Counted from the first letter of the stretch, positions 7,017 through 16,125 are shown. The stretch: DNA of 64,000 bases from DASXKD01 sp963734725 (GCA_963734725.1 CAVTIX010000008.1:62001-126000), one strand, 5' to 3'. Notes: generated by a model from the letters alone, not told the origin. Program-made: numbers and translations.

Positions 7017-10000
7017 GTGACGCGCCGCAGCCGCCGGGCCGAACGCCGCGTCGCGGCGCTGCTGGCGAGGACCCGCCTCCCACCCTGCCGATCTGCGCGC
7101 CTCCGGCACGACCAAGCGCGCTGCCGTCCGGCGCGCCTTCGGCACGACGTCCCGCGAGGGAGGCCATCACACTGATTTCCGCGTCGGACACCGACCTGCT
7201 GGCCGCCCGGGCCAGCGGGGCGCCGTGGCGCCTGGCCAACCCCGCGCGGACCGCGCCGGACGAGGTGCCGGGGCTGGTGGCCGGATCGTTTTGCGTGATC
7301 GTGCGACTGCTGGGCGGCAGGAGAAGCTGGCCCGAGGGCCTGGCCGCCGTCCTGGCGGAGGGCCTGCCCACGGTGGTGCTCAGCGGCGAGGCGGCGCCGG
7401 ACGCGGACCTGATGGCGGCGTCCACCGTGCCGGCCGGGGTGGCCGCGGAGGCGCTCGGGTACCTGCGCGAGGGCGGGCCGGCCAACCTCGCCGAGCTGGC
7501 CGCCTTCCTGTCCGACACGCTGCTGCTCACCGGGCACGGGTTCGCGCCGCCGGTGGCGCTGCCCGGCCACGGCGTGCACGGGGACCGCGCCGCGGTGGCG
7601 GGCCGGCCGACCGTGGGGATCGTCTTCTACCGGGCGCACGCCGTGTCCGGCAACACCGCGTTCGTGGACGCGCTGGCCGACGCGGTCGAGGCGCGCGGCG
7701 GGAACGCCCTGTGCGTGTATTGCTCGTCGCTGCGCGCGGCCGGCCCCGAGGTTTACGAACTGCTCGCCGGGGCCGACGCGCTGATCGTCACCGTCCTCGC
7801 CGCGGGCGGGACGGTCGCCGGGGACGCGAGCGCAGGCGGGGACGAGGACGCCTGGGACGTGGCCGCGCTCGCCGCGCTGGACGTGCCGGTGCTCCAGGCG
7901 CTGTGCCTGACCTCGTCGCGGGCGGCGTGGGCCGCCTCGTCCGCAGCGCTTACCCCGATGGACGCCGCGATGCAGGTGGCGGTGCCGGAGTTCGACGGGC
8001 GGCTGATCACCGTGCCGTTCTCGTTCAAGGAGCAGGGCGTTGACGCTGTGCCGGAGTATGTAGCCGACCCGGAGCGCGCCGCGCGGGTGGCGGGGATCGC
8101 GCTGGCGCACGCGAGGCTCCGGCACGTCCCGCCCGGGCAGCGGCGGCTGGCGATCATGCTGTCCTCGTACCCGACCAAGCACGCGCGGGTCGGGAACGCC
8201 GTCGGGCTGGACACTCCGGCCTCGGCGGTAGTGCTGCTGCGGGCGCTGCGCGAGGCGGGTTACGACACCGGCGACGGGTTCCCCGAGGACGGCGACACGC
8301 TGATCCACACGCTGATCGCGACCGGCGGGCACGACGTCGAGTGGCTCACCGAGGATCAGCTGGCGGCGGCGCCGATGCGGGTGCCCGCCGCTGGGTATGG
8401 CGCGTGGTTCGAGGCGCTGCCGGTCGCTTTGCGCGAGGCGGTGCGCGGGCACTGGGGCGACCCGCCCGGCGAGCTGTACGTCGATGGGGATGAGATCGTG
8501 CTGGCCGGGCTGCGGTTCGGCAACGTGGTGCTGATGATCCAGCCGCCGCGCGGGTTCGGGGAGAACCCGGTGGCCATCTACCACGACCCGGACCTGCCGC
8601 CGTCGCACCACTACCTGGCGGCGTACCGGTGGCTGGAGGCCGGGTTCGGCGCGCACGCGGTGGTGCACCTGGGCAAGCACGGCACTTGCGAGTGGCTGCC
8701 GGGCAAGGGCCTCGGCCTGTCCGCGGAGTGCGCACCGGACGCGGTGCTCGGCGACCTGCCGCTGGTGTACCCGTTCATCGTGAACGACCCCGGCGAGGGC
8801 ACCCAGGCCAAACGGCGCGGCCACGCGACGATCATCGACCACCTGATCCCGCCGATGGCGCGCGCCGACAGCTACGGCGACCTGGCCAAGCTGGAACAGC
8901 TGCTGGACGAGTACGCCACGGTCAGCGCGCTGGACCCGGCCAAGCTCCCGGCCGTCCGGGCCCAGGTCTGGGAGCTGATCTCCGCCGCGCAACTGCACCA
9001 CGACCTGCACGTGGATGCCGCCCCGGCGGCTGAGGAGTTCGACAACTTCGTGCTGCACGTGGACGGGTACCTGTGCGAGATCAAGGACGCGCTCATCCGC
9101 GACGGCCTGCACGTGCTGGGCAGTGCGCCAGCCGGCGACCAGCGGGCCGCGACGGTGCAGGCGGTGCTGCGGGCCACGCAAATCTGGGGCGGGCGCAGCG
9201 CTCTCCCCGGACTGCGGGCCGCCCTGGCCGGTCATTTCATGCTGAACGAAACGGCCCTCCTGGCCGATCCCGGTCAGCCAGTCAGCGTGCCGGGCGATGT
9301 CCCCGGCCTGGCGGCCAGGGCGGCTCACACCGGGGCGGACGTGGTCAACGCGCTGGAGGCGCTCGCCGGGCAGCTAGTCGCGGGCCTGGACGATGCGGGC
9401 TGGCAGCCGGAGAAGGCCGGCGCCGTGGCCGCCGGGGTCCTCGGCGAGGCGCCGCCGAACGTGGTCGCCGTGCTGGAGTTCGCCGCGCGCGAGGTGGTGC
9501 CCCGGCTGGACCGCACCCCCGACGAGGTGGCCAACCTGCTCCGCGCGCTGGAGGGCAGGTACGTCCCGGCCGGGCCGTCGGGGTCGCCGACCCGGGGGCT
9601 GGTGAACGTGCTGCCGACCGGGCGGAACTTCTACTCGGTGGACCCGAAGGCGATCCCGTCCCGCAACGCGTGGGACGTGGGCGCCGCGCTCGCCGAGTCG
9701 CTGGTGGCGCGGCACCTGGCTGACACCGGTTCGTACCCGCGGTCGGTGGGGCTGACCGTGTGGGGCACCTCGGCCATGCGCACCCAGGGCGACGACATCG
9801 CCGAGGTGCTGGCGCTGATCGGGTGCCGGCCGGTGTGGGACGCCGCGTCCCGGCGGGTCACCGGGTTCGAGGTGACGCCGCCGGGCGACCTTGGCCGGCC
9901 CCGGATCGACGTGACCGTGCGCATCTCGGGGTTCTTCCGTGACGCGTTCCCGCATGTGATCGCGCTGCTCGATGACGCGATCGCGGCGGTGGCGGGCCTG

Positions 10001-10807
10001 GACGAGCCGTTGGAGTCAAACTATCTGCGGGCGCACGCGGACGCCGACGCCGCGGCGCACGGCGACCGGCGCCGCGCGACCACCCGGATCTTCGGGTCCA
10101 AGCCCGGCGCGTACGGGGCCGGGCTGCTGCCGCTGATCGACGCCAGGAACTGGCGCACCGACGCCGACCTGGCCGAGGTCTACGCGGTCTGGGGCGGGTA
10201 CGCCTACGGCCGGGGCCTGGACGGCCGGGAGGCGCGCGCCGACATGGAGTCGGCGTTCCGGCGGATCTCGGTCGCGGCGAAGAACACCGACACCCGCGAG
10301 CACGACATCGCCGACTCCGACGACTACTTCCAGTTCCACGGCGGCATGGTGGCGATGGTGCGGCACCTGACCGGGAACCCCCCCGCCGCCTACATCGGCG
10401 ACTCGGCGATGCCAGACCTGGTGCGCACCCGGACCCTGGCCGAGGAGACCCGGCGGGTGTTCCGGGCCCGCGTGGTCAACCCGCGGTGGCTCGCCGCCAT
10501 GGCCCGGCACGGGTACAAGGGCGCGTTCGAGATGGCTGCGACCGTGGATTACCTGTTTGGCTACGATGCGACCGCCGGCGTGGTGGACGACTGGATGTAT
10601 GAGCAGCTGGCCGTCTCGTACGTGTTCGATGAGCAGACGAGCGCGTTCCTGCGCAAGTCGAATCCCTGGGCGCTGCGCGGCATCGCCGAACGGCTGCTCG
10701 AAGCCGCCGACCGGGGCCTGTGGGCCAAGCCGGACGACGCGACGCTGGAAGGGCTGAGGTCGGTGTACTTGGAGCTGGAGGGCGACCTGGAGGGCGACGA
10801 GCCGTGA
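7013..10807 (+). CDS. cobN: Cobaltochelatase large subunit CobN
   Basis: CobN is the large subunit of the ATP-dependent cobaltochelatase, related to magnesium chelatase BchH/ChlH, and inserts cobalt into hydrogenobyrinic a,c-diamide in the late-insertion route. Seen: AVVHLGKHGTCEWLPGKGLGLS, NDPGEGTQAKRRGHATIIDHLIPPM, GRNFYSVDPKAIPSRNAWDVG and YAYGRGLDG, all strongly conserved in the family. The length, 1264 residues, includes about 53 N-terminal residues encoded by an intergenic repeat (7023-7165); family homology begins at LISASDTDLLAARASG. ATG 7013 follows GGGAG with 6-nt spacing. A second entry is possible at CTG 7172, seven bases after the repeat's GGGAGGCC. Confidence 0.93.
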   Translation: MSDAPQPPGRTPRRGAAGEDPPPTLPICAPPARPSALPSGAPSARRPAREAITLISASDTDLLAARASGAPWRLANPARTAPDEVPGLVAGSFCVIVRLLGGRRSWPEGLAAVLAEGLPTVVLSGEAAPDADLMAASTVPAGVAAEALGYLREGGPANLAELAAFLSDTLLLTGHGFAPPVALPGHGVHGDRAAVAGRPTVGIVFYRAHAVSGNTAFVDALADAVEARGGNALCVYCSSLRAAGPEVYELLAGADALIVTVLAAGGTVAGDASAGGDEDAWDVAALAALDVPVLQALCLTSSRAAWAASSAALTPMDAAMQVAVPEFDGRLITVPFSFKEQGVDAVPEYVADPERAARVAGIALAHARLRHVPPGQRRLAIMLSSYPTKHARVGNAVGLDTPASAVVLLRALREAGYDTGDGFPEDGDTLIHTLIATGGHDVEWLTEDQLAAAPMRVPAAGYGAWFEALPVALREAVRGHWGDPPGELYVDGDEIVLAGLRFGNVVLMIQPPRGFGENPVAIYHDPDLPPSHHYLAAYRWLEAGFGAHAVVHLGKHGTCEWLPGKGLGLSAECAPDAVLGDLPLVYPFIVNDPGEGTQAKRRGHATIIDHLIPPMARADSYGDLAKLEQLLDEYATVSALDPAKLPAVRAQVWELISAAQLHHDLHVDAAPAAEEFDNFVLHVDGYLCEIKDALIRDGLHVLGSAPAGDQRAATVQAVLRATQIWGGRSALPGLRAALAGHFMLNETALLADPGQPVSVPGDVPGLAARAAHTGADVVNALEALAGQLVAGLDDAGWQPEKAGAVAAGVLGEAPPNVVAVLEFAAREVVPRLDRTPDEVANLLRALEGRYVPAGPSGSPTRGLVNVLPTGRNFYSVDPKAIPSRNAWDVGAALAESLVARHLADTGSYPRSVGLTVWGTSAMRTQGDDIAEVLALIGCRPVWDAASRRVTGFEVTPPGDLGRPRIDVTVRISGFFRDAFPHVIALLDDAIAAVAGLDEPLESNYLRAHADADAAAHGDRRRATTRIFGSKPGAYGAGLLPLIDARNWRTDADLAEVYAVWGGYAYGRGLDGREARADMESAFRRISVAAKNTDTREHDIADSDDYFQFHGGMVAMVRHLTGNPPAAYIGDSAMPDLVRTRTLAEETRRVFRARVVNPRWLAAMARHGYKGAFEMAATVDYLFGYDATAGVVDDWMYEQLAVSYVFDEQTSAFLRKSNPWALRGIAERLLEAADRGLWAKPDDATLEGLRSVYLELEGDLEGDEP
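7023..7165 (+). repeat. Junction repeat, copy A (cobQ/cobN)
   Basis: It begins CGCCGCAGCCGCCGGGCCGA and ends CGTCCCGCGAGGGAGGCC. The middle holds GCGCCTCCGGCACGACCAAG and GCGCCTTCGGCACGACGTCC, shared with copy C. It is open in the frame of cobN and reads PQPPGRTPRR near its start. The terminal GGGAGGCC is a ribosome-binding site. Confidence 0.8.
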
Positions 10808-10944
10808 AAGCGCGCGGCGCCCCCCGCCGATGGCCATGTCCTTTTGTGGTCGTTGTAGCAGCGCCCACAAAAGAACGCACCAAAGAATGTATGCGTTGTC
10901 ACAACGACCACATACGACGACTGCCCCGGGAGGCAGCACAGTGA
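10804..10944 (+). CDS. 46-residue bridging frame between cobN and the chelatase ATPase gene
   Basis: GTG 10804 overlaps the cobN stop (GTGA) and the TGA at 10942-10944 overlaps the next GTG start at 10941 (GTGA). The frame runs through the palindromic repeat at 10845-10912 without a stop and includes CMRCHND and a basic stretch. A GGGAGGC-like site (CGGGAGGCAGCACA) precedes the downstream start. I see no known domain; the regular stop/start overlaps suggest a translational bridge. Confidence 0.45.
   Translation: MKARGAPRRWPCPFVVVVAAPTKERTKECMRCHNDHIRRLPREAAQ
10845..10912 (+). repeat. Palindromic repeat, TGTGGTCGTTGT family, copy 2
   Basis: TGTGGTCGTTGTAGCAGCGC at 10845 is complementary to GCGTTGTCACAACGACCACA ending at 10912, separated by a loop with AAAGAACGCACCAAAGAATG. 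The inverted complement of copy 1 (1719-1774) matches it along both arms. It sits about 30 nt upstream of a gene start, as copy 1 does for the PhyH gene. Confidence 0.75.
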
Positions 10945-12974
10945 GCGGGTTCCCCTTCAGCGCGGTCGTGGGGATGGAGGAGCTGCGGCTGGGGCTGGTG
11001 CTCAACGCGGTGTCGCCGGGCATCGGCGGGGTGCTGGTGCGCGGCGAGAAGGGCACCGCGAAGTCGACGATGGTGCGCGGCTTGGCGGCGATCCTGCCCG
11101 ACGTGGAGGTCGTGGCCGGGTGCCGGTTCTCCTGTGACCCCGCCGGCCCGGACCCGTCCTGCCCCGACGGTCCACATGAAACAGAAGCGCCATCGGTCAC
11201 CCGTACGGCGCGGCTGGTCGAGCTGCCGGTCGGCGCCAGCGAGGACCGGCTGGTCGGCGCCTTGGACATCGAGCGGGCGCTGACCGAGGGCGTCAAGGCG
11301 TACGAGCCGGGGCTGCTGGCCGCCGCGCACCGGGGCGTGCTGTACGTGGACGAGGTCAACCTGCTGCACGACCACCTGGTGGACCTGCTGCTGGACGCCG
11401 CCGCGCTGGGCACCTGCTACGTGGAGCGGGACGGGGTCTCTGTCCGGCACGCGGCCCGGTTCCTGCTGGTCGGCACGATGAACCCGGAGGAGGGCGAGCT
11501 GCGCCCGCAGTTGCTGGACCGGTTCGGGCTGACCGTGGAGGCCGCCGCCCCGCGGGATGCCGGACAGCGCGGCGAGGTGGTCCGGCGGCGGCTGGCCTAC
11601 GACGCCGACCCTGCCGGGTTCGCCGGGCGCTGGCAGCAGGCCGAGTCGGGGCTGGCGGCGCGGATCGTCGCGGCCCGGGCGCTGCTGGCGGACGTGGTCC
11701 TGCCCGACGCCACACTGCGGCAGGTCGCGTCGGTGTGCGCGGCGTTCGACGTGGACGGGCTGCGCGCGGACCTGGTGACCGCGCGGGCGGCGATCGCGCA
11801 CGCCGCGTGGGAGGGCCGGGGCGAGGTCACCGCGGTGGACGTGCGTGCCGCCGCGCGGCTGGCGCTGCCGCACCGGCGGCGCAGGCAGCCGTTCGACGCG
11901 CCGCAACTGGACGAGCAGGAACTCGACCGGGCGCTGGCCGGAGCCGGTGAGGATCCCGACGACGACCCTGGTCCCGGGGATGACGGGCCGGGCGGCGGGG
12001 CGCCCGAGGGCAGCCACGAAGCCACGCAGGGCCACGATGCCCCGGCGCCCCGCGCGGAGGCCGCGCCGGATCCCGGGCCGGACGGGCAGCCGCGGGGCCC
12101 GGCCGCGGAGGCGCCGGCCCCACCACGGCCGGGCGCCGCGCCGGCCAGGCCTCCCGCCGCCCCGGGGCCGGTGTTCCGGGTCAAGCGGCTCGAAGTCCCC
12201 GGAACCGGGACCGGGGCGGCGGGCCGCAGATCCCGGGCCCGCACGGACTCCGGGCACGTCACCGGGGCGCAGCGCCCACGGGACCGGGCCGCCCGGATCC
12301 ACGTGCCCGCGACGTTCACGGCGGCCGCGCCGTACCAGGTGGCCAGGGGCCGGGTCCCGGGCGGCGGGCTGCTGCTCCGCCCCGGCGACCTGCGGGAGGC
12401 GCGCCATGAGGGACGGGAGTCCAACCTGGTCCTGTTCGTGGTGGACGCCAGCGGCTCGATGGCGGCCCGGGCCAGGATGGGCGCGGTCAAGGGCGCGGTG
12501 CTGTCCTTGCTGTTGGATGCCTACCAGCGCCGGGACAAGGTCGGCATGGTCACGTTCCGCGGCAGCGGGGCCGAACTCGCGCTGCCTCCCACGTTCTCGG
12601 TCGAGACGGCGGCCGCGCGGCTGTCCGCGCTGCCAACCGGCGGGCGCACCCCGCTCGCGGCCGGCCTGCTCCGGGCCGGGGACCTGCTCCGCGCCGAACG
12701 CATCCGCGACCCGCGCCGCCGCCCATTGCTGGTCCTGGTCACCGACGGCCGCGCCACCAGCGGCGCGGACCCGGTGGCCAGCGCGCACCGGGCGGCGGGG
12801 CTGCTGGCGGCGGCGGGGGTGCACAGCGTGGTCGTCGACTGCGAGGCCGGCCCGGTCCGGCTGGGCCTGGCGGGCGCCCTGGCCCTGTCCCTCGGCGGCG
12901 CCGTGCTCCGGCTTGGGCACCTGGCCGCCGCCCCCTTGGCCGAGTCGGTGAGAGCGCTCAGGGAGGTGGCGTAA
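10941..12974 (+). CDS. Cobaltochelatase ATPase/VWA subunit (fused ChlI + ChlD type)
   Basis: This is a magnesium-chelatase-like AAA+ protein that probably drives CobN. Residues 35-43 GEKGTAKST are Walker A, VLYVDEVNLL is Walker B, and a family-typical cysteine insert (CRFSCDPAGPDPSCPDG) follows Walker A. A Pro/Asp/Gly-rich linker (about 335-420) joins the AAA+ part to a C-terminal von Willebrand A domain with the MIDAS motif DASGSMA near residue 501 and TDGRATSG later. At 677 residues it combines the I and D roles; no separate CobS/CobT-type chelatase genes are seen. The GTG start at 10941 is fixed by GGGAGGC upstream and by FPFSAVVGMEEL homology. Confidence 0.88.
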   Translation: MSGFPFSAVVGMEELRLGLVLNAVSPGIGGVLVRGEKGTAKSTMVRGLAAILPDVEVVAGCRFSCDPAGPDPSCPDGPHETEAPSVTRTARLVELPVGASEDRLVGALDIERALTEGVKAYEPGLLAAAHRGVLYVDEVNLLHDHLVDLLLDAAALGTCYVERDGVSVRHAARFLLVGTMNPEEGELRPQLLDRFGLTVEAAAPRDAGQRGEVVRRRLAYDADPAGFAGRWQQAESGLAARIVAARALLADVVLPDATLRQVASVCAAFDVDGLRADLVTARAAIAHAAWEGRGEVTAVDVRAAARLALPHRRRRQPFDAPQLDEQELDRALAGAGEDPDDDPGPGDDGPGGGAPEGSHEATQGHDAPAPRAEAAPDPGPDGQPRGPAAEAPAPPRPGAAPARPPAAPGPVFRVKRLEVPGTGTGAAGRRSRARTDSGHVTGAQRPRDRAARIHVPATFTAAAPYQVARGRVPGGGLLLRPGDLREARHEGRESNLVLFVVDASGSMAARARMGAVKGAVLSLLLDAYQRRDKVGMVTFRGSGAELALPPTFSVETAAARLSALPTGGRTPLAAGLLRAGDLLRAERIRDPRRRPLLVLVTDGRATSGADPVASAHRAAGLLAAAGVHSVVVDCEAGPVRLGLAGALALSLGGAVLRLGHLAAAPLAESVRALREVA

Positions 12975-13588
12975 TGCCGCAAGGGAAACCGCTGGTCGTC
13001 CCGGACGACGGGCTGACCACCCGGCAGCGGCGGAACCGCGCGCTCATCGTGGTGCACACCGGAGAGATGAAGGGCAAATCCACCGCCGCGTTCGGGCTCG
13101 CGCTGCGGGCCTGGAACCAGGGCTGGCCGATCGTGGTGTACCAGTTCGTCAAGAGCGCCAAGTGGAAGACCGGCGAGGAATCCGCGCTGCTCGCCCTGGC
13201 CCGCATGCACGCGCAGACCGGCGAGGGCGCCCCGGTCACCTGGCACAAGATGGGCGAGGGGTGGTCGTGGATCGCCCGGCCGGGCACCGAGGCCGACCAT
13301 GCCGCCAACGCCAGGGAGGGCTGGGAGCAGGTCAAGCGGGACCTCGCCGCGCAGGCGTACGGCTTCTACGTGCTGGATGAGTTCACCTACCCGATCAAGT
13401 GGGGCTGGGTCGACGCGGCGGACGTGGTCGCCGCCCTGGCCGCCCGCCCCGGGCGCCAGCACGTGGTCATCACGGGCCGCGATGCCGACCCGCGACTGGT
13501 CGAGGCGGCTGATCTCGTGGTGGAGATGACCAAGGTCAAGCACCCGATGGACGCCGGCCAGAAGGGCCAGAAGGGCATCGAGTGGTGA
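12974..13588 (+). CDS. cobO: Cob(I)yrinic acid a,c-diamide adenosyltransferase CobO
   Basis: The enzyme adenosylates cob(I)yrinic acid a,c-diamide from ATP. The 204-residue protein has the CobA/CobO P-loop HTGEMKGKSTAAFG (residues 28-41), FYVLDEFTYPIKWGW and HVVITGRDADPRLVEAADLVVEM, with the usual C-terminal KHPMDAGQKGQKGIEW. Its ATG overlaps the preceding stop (TAATG). The spacing and the order ChlID-cobO-cobB are common in actinobacterial cob operons. Confidence 0.96.
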   Translation: MPQGKPLVVPDDGLTTRQRRNRALIVVHTGEMKGKSTAAFGLALRAWNQGWPIVVYQFVKSAKWKTGEESALLALARMHAQTGEGAPVTWHKMGEGWSWIARPGTEADHAANAREGWEQVKRDLAAQAYGFYVLDEFTYPIKWGWVDAADVVAALAARPGRQHVVITGRDADPRLVEAADLVVEMTKVKHPMDAGQKGQKGIEW

Positions 13589-15159
13589 ACGTCCCGCGCC
13601 TGGTGGTGGCCGCGCCCGCGTCCGGGCACGGCAAGACGACCGTGGCCACCGGGCTGATGGCGGCGCTGGCGGCCCGCGGCACGGCGGTGTCGGGGCACAA
13701 GGCCGGACCGGACTATATCGACCCCGGCTACCACGCGCTCGCGACCGGACGCCCGGCACGAAACCTGGACCCTGTGCTGTGCGGGGCGGACACGATCGCG
13801 CCGCTGTTCGCGTACGGCGCGGCCAGCGCCGACATCGCGGTCGTCGAGGGGGCTATGGGCCTGTTCGACGGGCGTGCCGCCACGGCGGAGGGGTCCACCG
13901 CGCACGTGGCCGGCCTGCTGGGCGCCCCGGTCGTCCTGGTCGTGGACGCCTCAGCCCAGGGCCGGTCGGTCGCCGCGCTGGTCTCCGGTTTCGCGTCGTT
14001 CGACCCGGCGGTGCGCCTGGCCGGGGTGATCTTGAACCGGGTCGGTTCCGCGCGGCACGAGCAGATCCTGCGCGACGCCCTCGCCGGGATCGGCATGCCG
14101 GTGCTCGGCGCGCTGCGCCGGGACGACGCAGTCGCTGTGCCGTCCCGGCACCTGGGCCTGGTGCCCGCCGCCGAGCGGGAAGGCGCGGCCCGCGACGCGA
14201 TCGGGCGGCTCGCGGCCCTGATCACCGAGTCCGTGGACCTGGACGCCGCGATCAGCCTGGCGCGCCAGGCTGGCCCCTTGTCCACCACGCCCTGGGATCC
14301 GGCGAGCGCTGTCGCCGGCCCGGCCGAGCCGTCCGTGATCATGACTTCAGCGGCGTCCCGGCGCCACCCATCTCATGATCACGATCGGGGTCAGCGCGGC
14401 GGCAGGCCCGTGGTGGCGGTCGCGGGCGGGGCGGCGTTCACGTTCTGCTACACCGAAACGGTGGAACTGCTGACCGCTGCCGGGGCCGACGTGGTGACCG
14501 TGGACCCGCTGCGGGACGAGGCCTTGCCGGACGGCGCCGGCGCCCTCGTGCTCGGCGGCGGGTTCCCCGAAGTGCACGCCGGCGACCTGTCCGGCAACGA
14601 GCCGCTGCGCGCGGACGTGGCCCGGCTCGCCCGCTCTGGCGCCCCGGTGGTGGCCGAGTGCGCCGGGCTGCTGTACCTGGCCGCCGAACTCGACGGGCTG
14701 CCCATGTGCGGAGTGCTCGATGCGACCGCGCGGATGACCCCCAGGCTGACCCTCGGGTACCGGGACGCGGTCGCCGCGGGCGCCTCGGTGCTCGCATCAG
14801 CCGGGACGGCCGTCCGTGGGCACGAGTTCCACCGCACCACCGTGGTCCCGGGGAACCCGGCGCCCCCCGCATGGTCGTTTGGCGGGAAAGAAGAGGGTTT
14901 CGTGCGGGCCGGCGTGCACGCGTCCTACCTGCACCTGCACTGGGCCGGGTACCCGGGCCTGGCCCGGCGAGTCGTGGCGGCCGCGGGTATGAGGGAACCT
15001 TTGCCAGCTACCAGCAGTGGCACGCCGCAGCCGCCGGGCCGAACGCCGCATCGCTCCGCGCTGCGGCTTCCCGGCGGCGAGGCTCTGCTGGTCCGGGGGG
15101 CAACCCCCGGACCCCCGTGCCCCCCGAAGCCAGCGAAGCGCCCGCAAGGGAGGCCGTGA
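13585..15159 (+). CDS. cobB: Cobyrinic acid a,c-diamide synthase CobB/CbiA
   Basis: This amidotransferase amidates side chains a and c of cobyrinic or hydrogenobyrinic acid. It has an N-terminal P-loop (ASGHGKTTVATG), KAGPDYIDPGYH and VEGAMGLFDG, and a C-terminal glutaminase domain with GGGFPE and AECAGLLYL (Cys about 359). About 20 residues between the domains come from an inverted repeat (14334-14383). The last 45 or so come from junction repeat copy B, which carries the frame to a stop 1 nt before cobI. GTG 13582 or 13585 overlaps the cobO stop. Confidence 0.95.
   Translation: MNVPRLVVAAPASGHGKTTVATGLMAALAARGTAVSGHKAGPDYIDPGYHALATGRPARNLDPVLCGADTIAPLFAYGAASADIAVVEGAMGLFDGRAATAEGSTAHVAGLLGAPVVLVVDASAQGRSVAALVSGFASFDPAVRLAGVILNRVGSARHEQILRDALAGIGMPVLGALRRDDAVAVPSRHLGLVPAAEREGAARDAIGRLAALITESVDLDAAISLARQAGPLSTTPWDPASAVAGPAEPSVIMTSAASRRHPSHDHDRGQRGGRPVVAVAGGAAFTFCYTETVELLTAAGADVVTVDPLRDEALPDGAGALVLGGGFPEVHAGDLSGNEPLRADVARLARSGAPVVAECAGLLYLAAELDGLPMCGVLDATARMTPRLTLGYRDAVAAGASVLASAGTAVRGHEFHRTTVVPGNPAPPAWSFGGKEEGFVRAGVHASYLHLHWAGYPGLARRVVAAAGMREPLPATSSGTPQPPGRTPHRSALRLPGGEALLVRGATPGPPCPPKPAKRPQGRP
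14334..14383. repeat. Perfect inverted repeat inserted in frame in the cobB linker
   Basis: CGTGATCATGA (14334-14344) and TCATGATCACG (14373-14383) are exact reverse complements around a 28-nt loop. The insert lies between the synthetase and glutaminase domains and keeps the frame, adding a His/Ser/Arg-rich stretch (SVIMTSAASRRHPSHDHD). Confidence 0.65.
15023..15155 (+). repeat. Junction repeat, copy B (cobB/cobI)
   Basis: CGCCGCAGCCGCCGGGCCGA at the 5' end, GCTCCGCGCTGCGGC, GGCGGCGAGGCTCTGCTGG, then a GGGGGCAACCCCC hairpin, CCCGAAGCCAGCGAAGCGCC and the terminal GGGAGGCC at 15148-15155. The frame continues from cobB. The ATG of cobI follows the terminal ribosome-binding site after 5 nt. Confidence 0.85.
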
Positions 15160-15160
15160 A

Positions 15161-15892
15161 ATGACGGCGCCGGTGCTGGTGGGCGTGGGCATGGGCCCGG
15201 GCGACCCGGAACTGGTCACCGTGAAGGCGGTGCGCGTGCTGCACGAAGCCGACCTGGTGCTGGTCCCGGTCATGGCCACCGGCGAGCAGGGCCGCGCGGA
15301 GGCGACGGTGCGCGCGCACGTGACCCACGACCGGGTCACCCGGGTGGCATTCGCCCTGACCGAGGGCGCGGGCATGGCCGAGCGGGAGGCAGCGTGGGAC
15401 TGCGCCGCCGACGCGGCCGTGGCGGCGTTCGAGGGCGGCGCCTCGGTGGTCGCGTTCGCCACGATCGGCGACCCCAACGTCTACTCGACGTTCACCTACC
15501 TCGCGGGCACGGTCCGGCCGCGGGTGCCCGGCCTGACCGTGGCCACCGTGCCCGGCATCACCGCCATGCAGGACCTCGCGGCGCGCAGCGGCACCGTGTT
15601 GTGCGAGGGCCGGGAGACGCTGGCGTTGCTGCCGCTGACCGCGGGAATGGGGCTGTTCAAGGCCGCGCTTGCCGGGTTCGACACCGTGGTCGGGTATAAG
15701 AGCGGCAGCCACCTGCCCGAGGTGCTCGCCGCGGTCCGGGACGCGGGCCGGCTGGACGGCGCGGTGCACGGGGCCAGCCTGGGCCTGCCCGGCGAGGACA
15801 TCCGCCCGGCGGCCGAGGTCACCGGCCCGGCGCCGTACCTGTCCACGCTGCTGGTGCCCGGCCGGCGGACCCGCCGCGGAGGCAAGCTATGA
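15161..15892 (+). CDS. cobI: Precorrin-2 C20-methyltransferase CobI/CbiL
   Basis: The enzyme uses S-adenosylmethionine to methylate C20 of precorrin-2 or its cobalt form. The 243-residue protein starts VGVGMGPGDPELVTVKAV, the tetrapyrrole methylase glycine motif, and has FATIGDPNVYSTFTYL and VPGITAMQDLAARSG, as in CobI/CbiL. The ATG at 15161 follows the GGGAGGCC delivered by the repeat, so that repeat now provides its ribosome-binding site. Its stop overlaps a 78-residue bridging frame (ATGA). Confidence 0.93.
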   Translation: MTAPVLVGVGMGPGDPELVTVKAVRVLHEADLVLVPVMATGEQGRAEATVRAHVTHDRVTRVAFALTEGAGMAEREAAWDCAADAAVAAFEGGASVVAFATIGDPNVYSTFTYLAGTVRPRVPGLTVATVPGITAMQDLAARSGTVLCEGRETLALLPLTAGMGLFKAALAGFDTVVGYKSGSHLPEVLAAVRDAGRLDGAVHGASLGLPGEDIRPAAEVTGPAPYLSTLLVPGRRTRRGGKL

Positions 15893-16125
15893 CTCGGCCG
15901 ACAGATGGCCCTGCAAGAGGCCGAGTCATCACGCCGCAGCCGCCGGGCCGAACGCCGCATCGCTCCGCGCTGCGTCCCGGCGGCGAGACTCTGCCGCTAC
16001 GCGGGGGCAAGCCCCCGGAGCCCATGCCTCCCACTCTGCTGGTTGGCGCGCCTCCGGCACGACCAAGCGCGCTGCTGCCTGGCGCGCCTCCGGCACGACG
16101 TCCCCGAGGGAGGCCAGAAAATTGA
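15889..16125 (+). CDS. 78-residue bridging frame between cobI and cobM
   Basis: The ATG at 15889 overlaps the cobI stop (ATGA) and the TGA at 16123-16125 overlaps the TTG start of cobM (TTGA). The first 41 nt are a perfect 11-bp inverted repeat (ATGACTCGGCC ... GGCCGAGTCAT, 15889-15929). The rest is junction repeat copy C, translated as a Pro/Arg/Ala-rich sequence beginning PQPPGRTPHRSALR. It has no known domain and low-complexity composition. Whether a stable peptide accumulates is unknown. Confidence 0.45.
   Translation: MTRPTDGPARGRVITPQPPGRTPHRSALRPGGETLPLRGGKPPEPMPPTLLVGAPPARPSALLPGAPPARRPRGRPEN
15932..16115 (+). repeat. Junction repeat, copy C (cobI/cobM)
   Basis: It has the same 5' half as copies B, E and F (CGCCGCAGCCGCCGGGCCGA, GGCGGCGAGACTCTGC, GGGGGCAAGCCCCC hairpin). 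Then it has two units of GCGCGCCTCCGGCACGAC as in copy A, ending in GGGAGGCC at 16108-16115. At 184 bp it is the longest copy, a composite of the A and B types. Confidence 0.85.

Noticed and set aside
7007..9328. 773-codon minus-strand frame opposite cobN
   Set aside because: It mirrors the codon structure of cobN and reads as His/Arg/Gly/Pro-rich noise; absence of stops is expected at this G+C.
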